Notes under the pieces: model-generated
The model's database searches: none
What the model was told of the DNA's origin: nothing
Seen by the model: the letters and a program-made list of their open reading frames with translations, nothing else
Position numbers and translations under genes: made by a program
NCBI RefSeq assembly: GCF_015062935.1
Contig: NZ_SUTM01000007.1
Coordinates: 49,483 to 113,482, forward strand
Direction of reading: 5' to 3'
Source: Methanobrevibacter sp.
GTDB taxonomy: Archaea; Methanobacteriota; Methanobacteria; Methanobacteriales; Methanobacteriaceae
Length of the DNA: 64,000 nt
Part shown: positions 8,263 through 16,606 of the stretch, piece by piece
How positions within the stretch are numbered: the first letter of the stretch is position 1
Layout of the letters: every line of letters starts with the position of its first letter

Positions 8263-8384
8263 AATAACACCTTTTGTTCAGCCACGAAGGCCACATCCAT
8301 ATGGGAACTTATCCCAAAAAAAGTATTTTTAGACTGTTAAAAAATAACAGTAATCAAATATTTGTTTTATGTATTTATAAAAGT
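8263..8384 (-). promoter_or_regulatory. rpl15e promoter and 5' leader
   Basis: Read on the minus strand, CTTTTATAAATAC (about 8386-8374) is a strong TATA box, putting transcription start near 8352 and leaving a leader of about 90 nt. The leader contains GGGA-TAAG-TTCCC and GCC-TTCGT-GGC, two short hairpins in tandem just before the ribosome binding site. An overlapping out-of-frame ATG in the leader reads into the gene. This could be a translational control site or a simple leader. Confidence 0.45.
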
Positions 8385-8509
8385 ATCGATATTTGAGGCA
8401 TTATTGAAGGAAATCTGATTTTCAAACTCGAATAAGTTTTCAACAGAAGTTATGGAAATTGTAACTTCACGGACTTTAGAGCATTGCAGCAAATAACAAA
8501 TCAAATCAC

Positions 8510-11500
8510 TCATCTAATGGTTATCCTGATTTTTTTAATTACTGAATTGTAGTTTGAACTTCCGGAATATTTTACGACAGCTATGTATTTGCCTTTCTTA
8601 TTTAATTTGGTAATTTTAAAGGTGGCTTTGCCTTTGGAATTGGTTGTTGCCTTATATGTTTTACCTTTAACTTTAATAGAGACTTTTACCTTTTTCATCA
8701 CTTTATTCTTATTATTTTTCAAAAGAACAGTGTATTTTTTAATTTTGGTTTTGACTTTAAAAGACTTGTTTTTTGCAGTGAATTTTGGTGTTGCCTTTTT
8801 AACAATGATTTTAACCGTTTTGAAAGCAGACTGATAATTGGAATCACCTGCAAAGCTGATTTTTGCACTATACTGTTTAGCAGGTAATCCTATGGACAAT
8901 CTGATTTGGCCTTTTGCATCTGTTGATTTGTTGTAAATTTTATTGTTTAAATTAATAATGACATTACGGGAGGCCAAAATGTTGCCTCCAATATCCTTAA
9001 GAGTTGCGACTAAATTGGCGTTATTTCCATAAACAACATTAATATTGCCTGCAGTCAGAAACGGTTCAGCCCTATCCACAATTATATCGGCAACAGCATA
9101 TGATGATAGATAAGCATTATCTCCCTCAAACATCATTTCCGCAGTGTAATTGCCTACAGGCAAGTCAATTTCTAATGTAGCCTGACCATATTCATCTGTA
9201 GTTACAGTATAGTTAAATCCGAATAGATTAATTAAAATATTTTTCCCATTTAAAGGATTGCCGCTGATGTCCTTTAAAGTCATAGTGAGATTTTCACCGG
9301 AATTATAAAAAGTGGTTAGATTACTGACGGCAATATCTGTTTTGGCACCTACATTAACTACAAAAGTATTGGAATAAACTTCATCTGTCAATTCTTCATC
9401 AGTGTATTTAAGTGAAATACTGTGATAACCTGCAGGTAAATCTGATAATGTCTTTGTAAATTCCCCGTTTTCAACCATATACTGACCATAATCGTTTCCA
9501 TCAATAGAAATATGCAGGAATCCAGATGAATTTTTAAGACCATTGAATGAAATATTCAAATCTGATCCGGTTTCTGTCTCTTTAGGAATATCAGCAGAGA
9601 TATTGGGTGAGTTTTCTATAATCCGAATCTCCTGAATCAAATGGTATTCCCCTCCGGTACAGTTAAAATCAAGATAAACTCTGTTCAAACCAACATTGGC
9701 AGTTGACATTACAATTGATGAATATCCATTTGTTAACAAACTTGAAGCCAGCAGCTTTCCTTTTATGCCCTCATTAAAATCATAAATATTGAAAACACCA
9801 TTTACCCATTTGTTTGTATGAATTGTTATTGTGAATTTTTCGCCAACACTTGCAAAAGCCGGAGCAGTGAGTGTTGTTGAAGACAAGTTGCCCAATAGCT
9901 CCTGTTCATCATGTCCGAAGATTTTATTATCCCTTCGAACCTGTGAGCCTGCCCAGACAAAGACTTGCCCGAAATTATTTTCAAAAGCATCATCCATTGA
10001 ATCTTTTATCAATTCCCAGTATTTGTCAGCATCGCCAGGATTCTGGACAAAACCTCCGAAATAATGCAGACTATTTTCATCGAATCCCAAATCCTGACCT
10101 ATTGAGTATGATTCATTATGGTGAGAATTTTCAAAGATAACCCAGTCATAATCTTCAATCTGAAGAACATCCAGTTTGTCTGGAGAATAAGCGTCTTTAA
10201 TATAATTGGCATCCCTCATCATTGGTGGAACCCTGTCGGTGTCAACAACACTTGGAGTGAAGAATAATGCCATATACAATCCGTCATCATACTTATCCCC
10301 TTTTACAACTTCACGAAGAGCATCGCTATAGCTGACCAGCTGCTGGTTCAGCCAGGAAATTACATCCTCATCGTATTCACTGTTCCATACATTATCATAT
10401 ACTGGCAGGTCACTACCCTGTTCAGACAGATATCTGTCTTTAGTGGAATTGTCATAAAAACAAGGGGATTGATTTGACAAACTGCTTTCAGTCCACCACC
10501 ACCAGGTTTCGCCCATCTGTAAAATAGGCTTAAGACCATTTTGTGAAACTATATCCAAACAGGATTCACATACATTCTGCATATATAAGACAAATTCTTC
10601 ATTGCATGGGCTGCAAATAAATGTAGACGGTTCCCAGCCTGTCATTGCAAAATTACCATTGGAATCCATTTGCCTCCAGCTTTGAGGGCATTGGAGATTT
10701 TCCATTGAAACGCTGATAATCAGATTGGTTACGCCATTGTTTTTCACCTCACGTGAATAGCAATCCAGCCATGATTTGAATGCAGTATTCAAAGGCACAT
10801 CTTTATTCAAAATCATTTTTTCAGTTCTGTTATGGGTAAATGCCATATCATCAATTACATCACATGCAACACCGCTTTTCTCATAGAAATATGAAGCTCC
10901 GATGTATAGGTCAACCCAATCAGCATATCCCAATTTTCTCATTTCCTTAGATATCCTGAGCGGATTTAAATTACAGATATCATCATACCCCTCACAAAGC
11001 CTGTATTGATGAGATTCCAATGGGAACTGTTCATAGCAAATTTCCCCGTTGGCAACAGTGATATTGTAAATTTCGCATTTGAAATCTGAATTTTCAATAA
11101 TTGTATGTTGGGCGTTGTTTTCAACAAAATTATCAGGCAATATCATGAGCATGACATATTTCAAGTCAGTTACGTTGAGTTTTGTTTTTTGTCCGACTGT
11201 TACCGGCTGTCCGTCTTTATCAGAAAAGAAACTGCCAGGAAGTAATGTGATGTTATTGAAATCCAGTGTTAAATGATTGTTCTCGATGAACTGGTTCATT
11301 GGAATGTAGTAGGTTTCACCGCTGTTTGCTTGAATAATAATGTTTATAGCATCATTTGAGAAATCCATGCACCCTTCCATTTCATAATCAAATTCCAGTA
11401 TTACATCTGAATAATCACTTTTAGTTCCGTAGCTAATATATGGATGCTGAATAGGATCCTGTGAATTCCAGTATAATCCCACCATATCATTCTGAGTTCT

Positions 11501-11809
11501 AAAAGTGCCTGTTACAGTTAAATCAGACAGTGTTTTGCTGGTAACTGCCGCACTTGATTCAAAATTATGATTGACAGACCAGCAATCCCCTCTGAATAAA
11601 TAATATCTGTTATCATAGGTACAATCTTTATAATTTTCATCGGGTGTGCCGTTTTCAGGTATGGACATATCCTGACTGTCCAAAATTTCAGAGGAATTAT
11701 CCATATTTATTCCAGAATCATTTTGAGTCATGTTATCCTCCGCATTAACAGCACCAATTGAAAGGAAAGTTATTAAGACAATAACCATTAAAAATTTATT
11801 AAATTTCAA
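8510..11809 (-). CDS. Large secreted adhesin-like protein: unassigned catalytic-like domain plus C-terminal Ig-like repeats
   Basis: The 1099 residues start with a signal peptide (MKFNKFLMVIVLITFLS to VNAED). Residues about 50-250 look like a carbohydrate-binding-type beta domain. Residues about 250-650 form a large globular part rich in Trp and acids (QMGETWWWWTESS, LDVLQIEDYDWVIFENSHH, FVWAGSQVRRD) that could be a TIM-barrel glycosidase-like domain; I cannot name the family. From about 790 to the end there are three or four Ig-like repeats (pattern VTTDEYGQATLEIDLPVGNY), the last one Lys-rich. The apparent start is TTG at 11809, about 10 bases after GGTG; no ATG precedes a better signal peptide. 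A cell-surface role in contact with host, bacteria or plant material is inferred. Confidence 0.8.
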   Translation of the reverse strand: MKFNKFLMVIVLITFLSIGAVNAEDNMTQNDSGINMDNSSEILDSQDMSIPENGTPDENYKDCTYDNRYYLFRGDCWSVNHNFESSAAVTSKTLSDLTVTGTFRTQNDMVGLYWNSQDPIQHPYISYGTKSDYSDVILEFDYEMEGCMDFSNDAINIIIQANSGETYYIPMNQFIENNHLTLDFNNITLLPGSFFSDKDGQPVTVGQKTKLNVTDLKYVMLMILPDNFVENNAQHTIIENSDFKCEIYNITVANGEICYEQFPLESHQYRLCEGYDDICNLNPLRISKEMRKLGYADWVDLYIGASYFYEKSGVACDVIDDMAFTHNRTEKMILNKDVPLNTAFKSWLDCYSREVKNNGVTNLIISVSMENLQCPQSWRQMDSNGNFAMTGWEPSTFICSPCNEEFVLYMQNVCESCLDIVSQNGLKPILQMGETWWWWTESSLSNQSPCFYDNSTKDRYLSEQGSDLPVYDNVWNSEYDEDVISWLNQQLVSYSDALREVVKGDKYDDGLYMALFFTPSVVDTDRVPPMMRDANYIKDAYSPDKLDVLQIEDYDWVIFENSHHNESYSIGQDLGFDENSLHYFGGFVQNPGDADKYWELIKDSMDDAFENNFGQVFVWAGSQVRRDNKIFGHDEQELLGNLSSTTLTAPAFASVGEKFTITIHTNKWVNGVFNIYDFNEGIKGKLLASSLLTNGYSSIVMSTANVGLNRVYLDFNCTGGEYHLIQEIRIIENSPNISADIPKETETGSDLNISFNGLKNSSGFLHISIDGNDYGQYMVENGEFTKTLSDLPAGYHSISLKYTDEELTDEVYSNTFVVNVGAKTDIAVSNLTTFYNSGENLTMTLKDISGNPLNGKNILINLFGFNYTVTTDEYGQATLEIDLPVGNYTAEMMFEGDNAYLSSYAVADIIVDRAEPFLTAGNINVVYGNNANLVATLKDIGGNILASRNVIINLNNKIYNKSTDAKGQIRLSIGLPAKQYSAKISFAGDSNYQSAFKTVKIIVKKATPKFTAKNKSFKVKTKIKKYTVLLKNNKNKVMKKVKVSIKVKGKTYKATTNSKGKATFKITKLNKKGKYIAVVKYSGSSNYNSVIKKIRITIR

Positions 11810-12131
11810 ATAAACTCAACACCTACAGTATATGTTAATATTATTTATTTCAATATTGAATTAATTAATTTAACTAAATGTTTTTGAATTAAAAATTAAC
11901 ATAAATTTGCCAACATCTTGTTTAATTAATTTTAAAGTTTTATTTTAAATAATTAAATTCAATTAGAAGAATAGAAATTCAATATCTCCAAATTAATTAT
12001 AATATACAAATTTGAAGTTGGAAAATCTTTGCGATAATCTGACAACAGCAATCTCCAGCAGTTCCAAACTGCAATTATTATGAAAATCTTTTATATTACA
12101 TCAAATATAATTTTCTTTGAGAGTGTAAAAT
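11810..12131. other. Intergenic region between divergent genes
   Basis: This 322 bp stretch is strongly AT-rich and holds the divergent promoters of the surface protein (minus) and the DUF3795 gene (plus). CTTTTATATTACA at about 12089-12101 is a likely TATA box for the latter. I see no reading frame with a ribosome binding site and no RNA fold. Confidence 0.4.
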
Positions 12132-12542
12132 ATGAAAATGCCAGATGAAATTGATTCAAAATTGCTTGCACCATGTGGGATTAACTGCATAAGCTGTGAA
12201 AAATATCAAAATCCCTGTGCAGGTTGCTTAATTAGCGATGATGGGAAAAACAAAGCCAGTCTTAAATGTAAAATCAAAACATGCTTTGACAGTAAGAATT
12301 TCAGTTATTGCGGACGTTGCAGTGAGTTTCCATGTCCACTTATGAAAAAGCATTCAAAAAAATATGTCAAAAGGCATGATTTGAACACGTTAGACAGTGC
12401 CAAAAGAATCAAAACAACAGGAATCGGCCGTATGATGTCTCATGATAAAGAAAGGTGGACATGTCCCGAATGTGGAGGAGTTGTGAAATTCCAGACAAAA
12501 GCCTGCAGCGAGTGCGGATTTAAAGTTGATTTAAATAAATAG
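12132..12542 (+). CDS. DUF3795 cysteine-rich protein
   Basis: The 136 residues open with LLAPCGINCISCEKYQNPCAG, the hallmark of DUF3795 proteins, and contain CGRCSEFPCP. A C-terminal zinc ribbon is added (CPECGGVVKF...CSECGF). The Cys spacing suggests one or two metal sites. The family is common in anaerobes and has no assigned reaction. The gene stands alone and points toward the convergent FmdE gene. Confidence 0.8.
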   Translation: MKMPDEIDSKLLAPCGINCISCEKYQNPCAGCLISDDGKNKASLKCKIKTCFDSKNFSYCGRCSEFPCPLMKKHSKKYVKRHDLNTLDSAKRIKTTGIGRMMSHDKERWTCPECGGVVKFQTKACSECGFKVDLNK

Positions 12543-12678
12543 GTGATTAATAATTTTTACATTCAAGAGAATAATTATCAAATTAATAACAGTTAACTTC
12601 AATATATGATATTAAATTAAAAAAAATTAAAAAAAAATAATTGAAGATATATATGCAAATCAAAGAAAATTAAAAAGT

Positions 12679-13248
12679 TCAATCTTCAATCAATTCATAA
12701 TATGAACCTTCGGCACAAGACCTGCATATAGGTTTTCCACCGATTAATTTATGTTTACCATCGGATACTTTTTCACCACAAACAGAACAAAATACTTTAG
12801 TATATGGTTTGCCTGGCAAATCCCCTTTAGACAATTCAATTTTAACGTTTTGAACATTGAATAAATCTTCAGGAGGAGTGCATCTAAAACGGGCAATCAT
12901 TTCTTCTTTTGTTTCCTTAAATTTAAACTTATTATTTGCATCGGCATCAGTTATTCTTAAAGCTTCTCCACTTTCCATATTGTAAAATGTTGCTGCGAAT
13001 TTTCCATAATACATCTGTTTTAAAGTCCTTTTGCCCATTGAACAACCGGTAACTGACTGAACAGCATCAGACATGCATCTATCAATTTCAAGAAAAATGA
13101 TCAAATTTTTATGCCTTTCATTTAATTGCAGCCCAAGAAGTTCAAGACCATACATTGCAAGTTTTGTCCCAATTGCAATGCCTCCACAAAGATGACCGTG
13201 AAAATCCACTGCTTTTGCAAGTTGTTCATCATAATCTTTTTGATTCAT
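12679..13248 (-). CDS. FmdE family protein with C-terminal zinc ribbon
   Basis: The 189 residues begin with FHGHLCGGIAIGTKLAMYGL, diagnostic of the FmdE domain (named after a protein co-purifying with formylmethanofuran dehydrogenase), and continue with EIDRCMSDAVQSVTGCSMGKR, whose Cys and His residues probably bind metal. A C-terminal treble-clef/zinc ribbon follows (CSVCGEKVSDGK...CRSCAEG). The precise function of FmdE is not settled; a molybdenum or tungsten pterin link is suggested in the literature. It lies 41 bp downstream of the LytTR/DUF3021 cassette in the same direction and may be co-transcribed. Confidence 0.9.
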   Translation of the reverse strand: MNQKDYDEQLAKAVDFHGHLCGGIAIGTKLAMYGLELLGLQLNERHKNLIIFLEIDRCMSDAVQSVTGCSMGKRTLKQMYYGKFAATFYNMESGEALRITDADANNKFKFKETKEEMIARFRCTPPEDLFNVQNVKIELSKGDLPGKPYTKVFCSVCGEKVSDGKHKLIGGKPICRSCAEGSYYELIED

Positions 13249-13289
13249 ATTATCATATTTATTTTTAATGATTATATAAAATTGCTAAA

Positions 13290-13721
13290 TTATTTGCTTA
13301 ATTCAATTTTTTTATTTAAATCATGCGCCATCAGATAATAGTAAACATAAAAACCGCACCAGAAAACGGCTCCGAATACAAGAGCAATTGCAATCCAGGT
13401 TATAATCGGACCGATTCCAAATTCAATCGGCATCCATTTAAGATATATCGCTATCAAAAACAGCACAGTCATTCCGATTCCCATCTGAAAGAGTATCTGG
13501 AATGGCAGTGCAATGTCTTCCCTTTCATAAATAAAGCCTGTCAGGGAAAATGCCCATCCCGCAACAATGCATCCCAAAAATAAATTAATAATGTCTACGC
13601 CTGAAAAACTGATATTTTGAGGACCTGCCTGAAGTGAAATCAGGACGGCAACCAGCAAACCTATAAAACAACCGACGAAAGCGCCTAATGCCAAACTTTC
13701 AATTATATCTGTAACCTTCAT
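13290..13721 (-). CDS. DUF3021-type membrane protein, partner of the LytTR regulator
   Basis: The 143 residues form four transmembrane segments (about 10-30, 45-65, 75-95, 108-130). Small four-TM proteins of the DUF3021 family sit next to LytTR regulators in Firmicutes and are thought to hold the regulator inactive at the membrane. Here the gene starts 8 bp after the LytTR gene. The pairing supports the family call more than the sequence alone does. Confidence 0.65.
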   Translation of the reverse strand: MKVTDIIESLALGAFVGCFIGLLVAVLISLQAGPQNISFSGVDIINLFLGCIVAGWAFSLTGFIYEREDIALPFQILFQMGIGMTVLFLIAIYLKWMPIEFGIGPIITWIAIALVFGAVFWCGFYVYYYLMAHDLNKKIELSK

Positions 13722-13729
13722 TTTAACAC

Positions 13730-14170
13730 CTATAAATCCAGAGCCCTTTTAAAATCAGGCAAATATTTTCTTGAGATATTGTCTTTAAGGCCATTCTTAA
13801 GCTCTATGAACATCATGCCCTTTAAAGAAGGAGCCACCCTTTGAATCTTTTTGAGATTGACAATGGTTGTCTTGGATATTCTTACAAAATCTCCGTTTAA
13901 TGATTCTTCAACCTGATAGAGTGCCTTTTTAACCACATAAGAACTATCCTGAGTGTATACGTTAACCTGCTTATCCTCAACGCGAAACATGTATATGTCA
14001 CCCAATTCAAGAAGGGCAATGTCTGAACCTTTCTTGACTGCAATCATGCCGCTTGATTCCTCGCTTTCGAGAATAGCTATTGCTTTTGACACATTGCCTG
14101 TCAGTTCATTGGTATGAATATCGGCATGCGGCTCTGTAATATCTCTTGAAACAAACAAATTCACTTTCAT
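13730..14170 (-). CDS. LytTR-family DNA-binding regulator
   Basis: The 146 residues have a short N-terminal segment of about 45 residues and a C-terminal LytTR domain: VKKGSDIALLELGDIYMFRV, then FVRISKTTIVNLKKIQRVAP and ISRKYLPDFKRAL. LytTR proteins bind DNA through a beta fold and are mostly bacterial. This one has no receiver domain, so it is not a classic two-component regulator, matching the LytTR+DUF3021 pairs of Firmicutes. It is separated from its neighbours by 3 and 8 bp. Transfer from a gut Firmicute is likely. The target is unknown, perhaps the cassette itself. Confidence 0.9.
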   Translation of the reverse strand: MKVNLFVSRDITEPHADIHTNELTGNVSKAIAILESEESSGMIAVKKGSDIALLELGDIYMFRVEDKQVNVYTQDSSYVVKKALYQVEESLNGDFVRISKTTIVNLKKIQRVAPSLKGMMFIELKNGLKDNISRKYLPDFKRALDL

Positions 14171-14173
14171 GAT

Positions 14174-14449
14174 TTAATTCCTTAATTTTTCCATCTCTTC
14201 GAGAATTTTACGTTCCCTGTAATCTTCACTGTCAAAATTGTCAATGAATACATAAGCTTTTAAAAAGTCGGAAATGACACCGATTCCCCAAAAGAATATC
14301 GGAAACATTACCCACCAGAAACTTGGGGAAAATAATCCGTTTATAATAACAAGTATTGCATTAACAATTATATATGCTTTTAAGTTCCTGTAGAATTTTA
14401 TTTTCCTGTCAACACGTTCTTCAGCTCTTGACCTTAGACTATCATACAT
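14174..14449 (-). CDS. 2TM domain protein
   Basis: The 91 residues have the layout of the 2TM domain: an amphipathic start (RAEERVDRKIKFYRNLKAYI), two transmembrane helices (about 27-45 and 48-68) and an acidic charged tail. This domain is often joined or adjacent to LytTR-type signalling proteins. It is the first gene of a tight three-gene unit and starts after a short leader. Its role is probably as a membrane sensor or anchor for the cassette. Confidence 0.75.
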   Translation of the reverse strand: MYDSLRSRAEERVDRKIKFYRNLKAYIIVNAILVIINGLFSPSFWWVMFPIFFWGIGVISDFLKAYVFIDNFDSEDYRERKILEEMEKLRN

Positions 14450-14574
14450 ATTATCGTCCTCTTTAATCGATAATATTAGTTGGTTAAATCATATTTAAAT
14501 GGCTGGTTATCAACTTAACTGAAATGCAAAATACGATAACTGAAATGCTAAAAAAAGATAATGAAAAATAGTAA

Positions 14575-15279
14575 CTATAAGATAGTTACCAGATAATATA
14601 AAATTGAAGTTATTGCAGGAACAGTTAAATTGTCTATTCCACCATAACTGAATGCTTCGCATAATGTTGCAACAGCAGAAATAGCTATAATGTTTACAAT
14701 ATTGAATTCAGGCATTACACAACCGATTGAAGAGAAAACCATCCAAACAAATACGCTCATTACAGTAGTAATGACAAACATTGTAAGAGATCCTTCAAGA
14801 GATTTTGTGCCTCCAAATACGGTATATTTGACTTTACCGAATTTTTGACCAATTAATGCCGCAAACCCATCCCCATAAACCATAGGAACAATAGCTAATG
14901 CAACAATCCAGATATAGAATTTAGGATCGTTTGGCGGAGCAATAATTGAAAATATTGCGATTAAAATTGTCCAGATACCCGCATAGAAGAATAAACCTAA
15001 TGCATGGCCGGATTCTGTGACGCTGTTTTCGATTTTAATTGGTGAATATTCAGTCAAGAAGAACAGCACTATTGTAATCGGCAGTGTTAAAAACCAAACC
15101 ATAACCCACGGATCTGAGAAAAATGGCATGGCAAATATCATGTTACCTACCATAATATGTAAAAATTTACGTGAAACTTCCGGCCTTGTCTTTAAAACCA
15201 TTTCAGCTACAACGAAAATGATAGCTACATAAATATATACTACAATTAATGCAAGGATGTCTGTGAATATCATCAGCAA
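14575..15279 (-). CDS. Polyprenol/phytol kinase-like membrane protein (VTE5/SEC59 family)
   Basis: The 234 residues form about seven membrane segments with family signatures: SRKFLHIMVGN near the start, VYGDGFAALIGQKFGKVKY in the middle, KSLEGSLTMFV, and SYGGIDNLTVPAITSIL near the end. These are the conserved blocks of CTP-dependent phytol and dolichol kinases. The pattern matches plant VTE5 better than phosphatidate cytidylyltransferases, though the two are related. The gene overlaps the end of the tocopherol-cyclase-like gene by 7 bp, so the two are translationally coupled. A role in phosphorylating an isoprenoid alcohol, perhaps for archaeal lipid salvage, is inferred. Confidence 0.8.
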   Translation of the reverse strand: MLMIFTDILALIVVYIYVAIIFVVAEMVLKTRPEVSRKFLHIMVGNMIFAMPFFSDPWVMVWFLTLPITIVLFFLTEYSPIKIENSVTESGHALGLFFYAGIWTILIAIFSIIAPPNDPKFYIWIVALAIVPMVYGDGFAALIGQKFGKVKYTVFGGTKSLEGSLTMFVITTVMSVFVWMVFSSIGCVMPEFNIVNIIAISAVATLCEAFSYGGIDNLTVPAITSILYYLVTIL

Positions 15280-16388
15280 TACTCTCCGTATTCACAGCCT
15301 GCATTTTCAAGTTTGACGTGATCAATTAATGTGCCGTCTTTTTTGTATAATTTTAGTTCTCCATAACCGCTTCCACCATTCCAAAGGCGGTTGTGTCTTT
15401 TACTTCCGTCTGGAGCCTCATAGTTGAACAGCATCATTTCATCACGTTTGCAGTGAAGCACCAATTCAAATCTGGAATTTTTATTGCTTGCATTTACACG
15501 CCAGGTGTGGACTTCATCACCCTCTTCGAAGTCAAAATCTATTTTAACCCTATTCCAGAATCTTGCGAAGTTGTACTCATACATGGTTCCTTCATAGTAA
15601 AATCCAATTAATAATTTACGCGGAATTTCAATACCGAATGCTTTTGGTCTTCCACCACCAGCTTCAAATGCGGAATTATTCAGTTTTTTACCTGTTATTA
15701 AACTGGTAATGTTACATGAGGAAATCCAGAGCCATGGGGATGTGAAGTCTCCTCCCCAGTTTTTATCAGCATATCCATAGGATTTTTCTGGGATAACTTC
15801 ATATTCTTCACCATCCAGCCAGATGGTTCCACTGTATTCTGTTTTGATTCCTTCGGCATGCCAGAACATTTCAAATGCATTTAATTTTCTAAAAAAGGAA
15901 TTTGCCCCATATCCGACATTGAATGTGATTTTTTTATCGATGTCCAAATCCCACATCATATCTCCGGCATCGCTCATATATTCAGGGTGGTTTTTAGCAT
16001 CCTCTTCAGATACTCTTGAAAATCCGCTCATATGAGTTTCTGTCAGACTGCAGTCACCCACTTGAATGTTTAACTCGTCATCCGGGCAGTTGAAATATTT
16101 CATTGAGTAGAAATTGTGAATTTGTTTTGGATTTTTACCCCATGTACCTGCTTTAATCATACAATAAGATGGTCTTTTACCTGCTTTCTGATTTTCAGGA
16201 AGTTGACCTAAAGTAGGTTCTTCTTCAGCAAGGTCAGGATTACATACAAAATATTCAATGAAAAATGGTTTTGGCTCACCAGTTTTTTTATTGTATGCTG
16301 TTAATGAATGCCACCACCAATCATATCCCTTTTTGGCAAGTGGTCCTTTAAGCATATAATAATCTCTTTTCAAATCACTCTTATTCAT
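15273..16388 (-). CDS. Tocopherol-cyclase-like protein (VTE1/PF14249-type fold)
   Basis: The 371 soluble residues contain SYGYADKNWGGDFTSPWLWI at about 200-220, closely matching the plant VTE1 block SEKNWGGGFP, followed by AFEAGGGRPK and, near the end, YGELKLYKKDGTL. VTE1 cyclises a prenylquinol to a chromanol, a reaction unknown in archaea. Alternatives are a lipocalin-like hydrophobic-ligand carrier or an enzyme on another isoprenoid. There is no signal peptide, so it should act in the cytoplasm or at the inner membrane face. AGGAGG precedes the ATG. It is the first gene of a two-gene operon with the prenol kinase. Confidence 0.75.
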   Translation of the reverse strand: MNKSDLKRDYYMLKGPLAKKGYDWWWHSLTAYNKKTGEPKPFFIEYFVCNPDLAEEEPTLGQLPENQKAGKRPSYCMIKAGTWGKNPKQIHNFYSMKYFNCPDDELNIQVGDCSLTETHMSGFSRVSEEDAKNHPEYMSDAGDMMWDLDIDKKITFNVGYGANSFFRKLNAFEMFWHAEGIKTEYSGTIWLDGEEYEVIPEKSYGYADKNWGGDFTSPWLWISSCNITSLITGKKLNNSAFEAGGGRPKAFGIEIPRKLLIGFYYEGTMYEYNFARFWNRVKIDFDFEEGDEVHTWRVNASNKNSRFELVLHCKRDEMMLFNYEAPDGSKRHNRLWNGGSGYGELKLYKKDGTLIDHVKLENAGCEYGEYC

Positions 16389-16606
16389 AAAAATCCTCCT
16401 AAGATAGATAGATATAACTATATTTATTAAAAACCGTTTAAATAATTTAGTGTAAAATTTAATAGATTCCTTTAAAAAACGTGAATTTACACCATACCTG
16501 AACCTGAGATTAATCGTTTAGTAAATCTGCATCAAATTTGAAAATAAAATCAAAAATAGAATGTTAAATTAGCAATATCGAAAAAAAAATAAAAAAAATA
16601 ATGAAA

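Noticed and set aside
8510..9400. Long plus-strand frames opposite the Ig-like repeats
   Set aside because: They mirror the Lys- and Thr-rich coding strand, giving Val/Leu/Phe-rich nonsense, with no start signals.
14575..15279. CDP-archaeol synthase or phosphatidate cytidylyltransferase
   Set aside because: The YGDGFAALIGQKFGK and KSLEGS blocks and the GGIDNLTVP end fit prenol kinases better, though the families are related and the choice should be tested.
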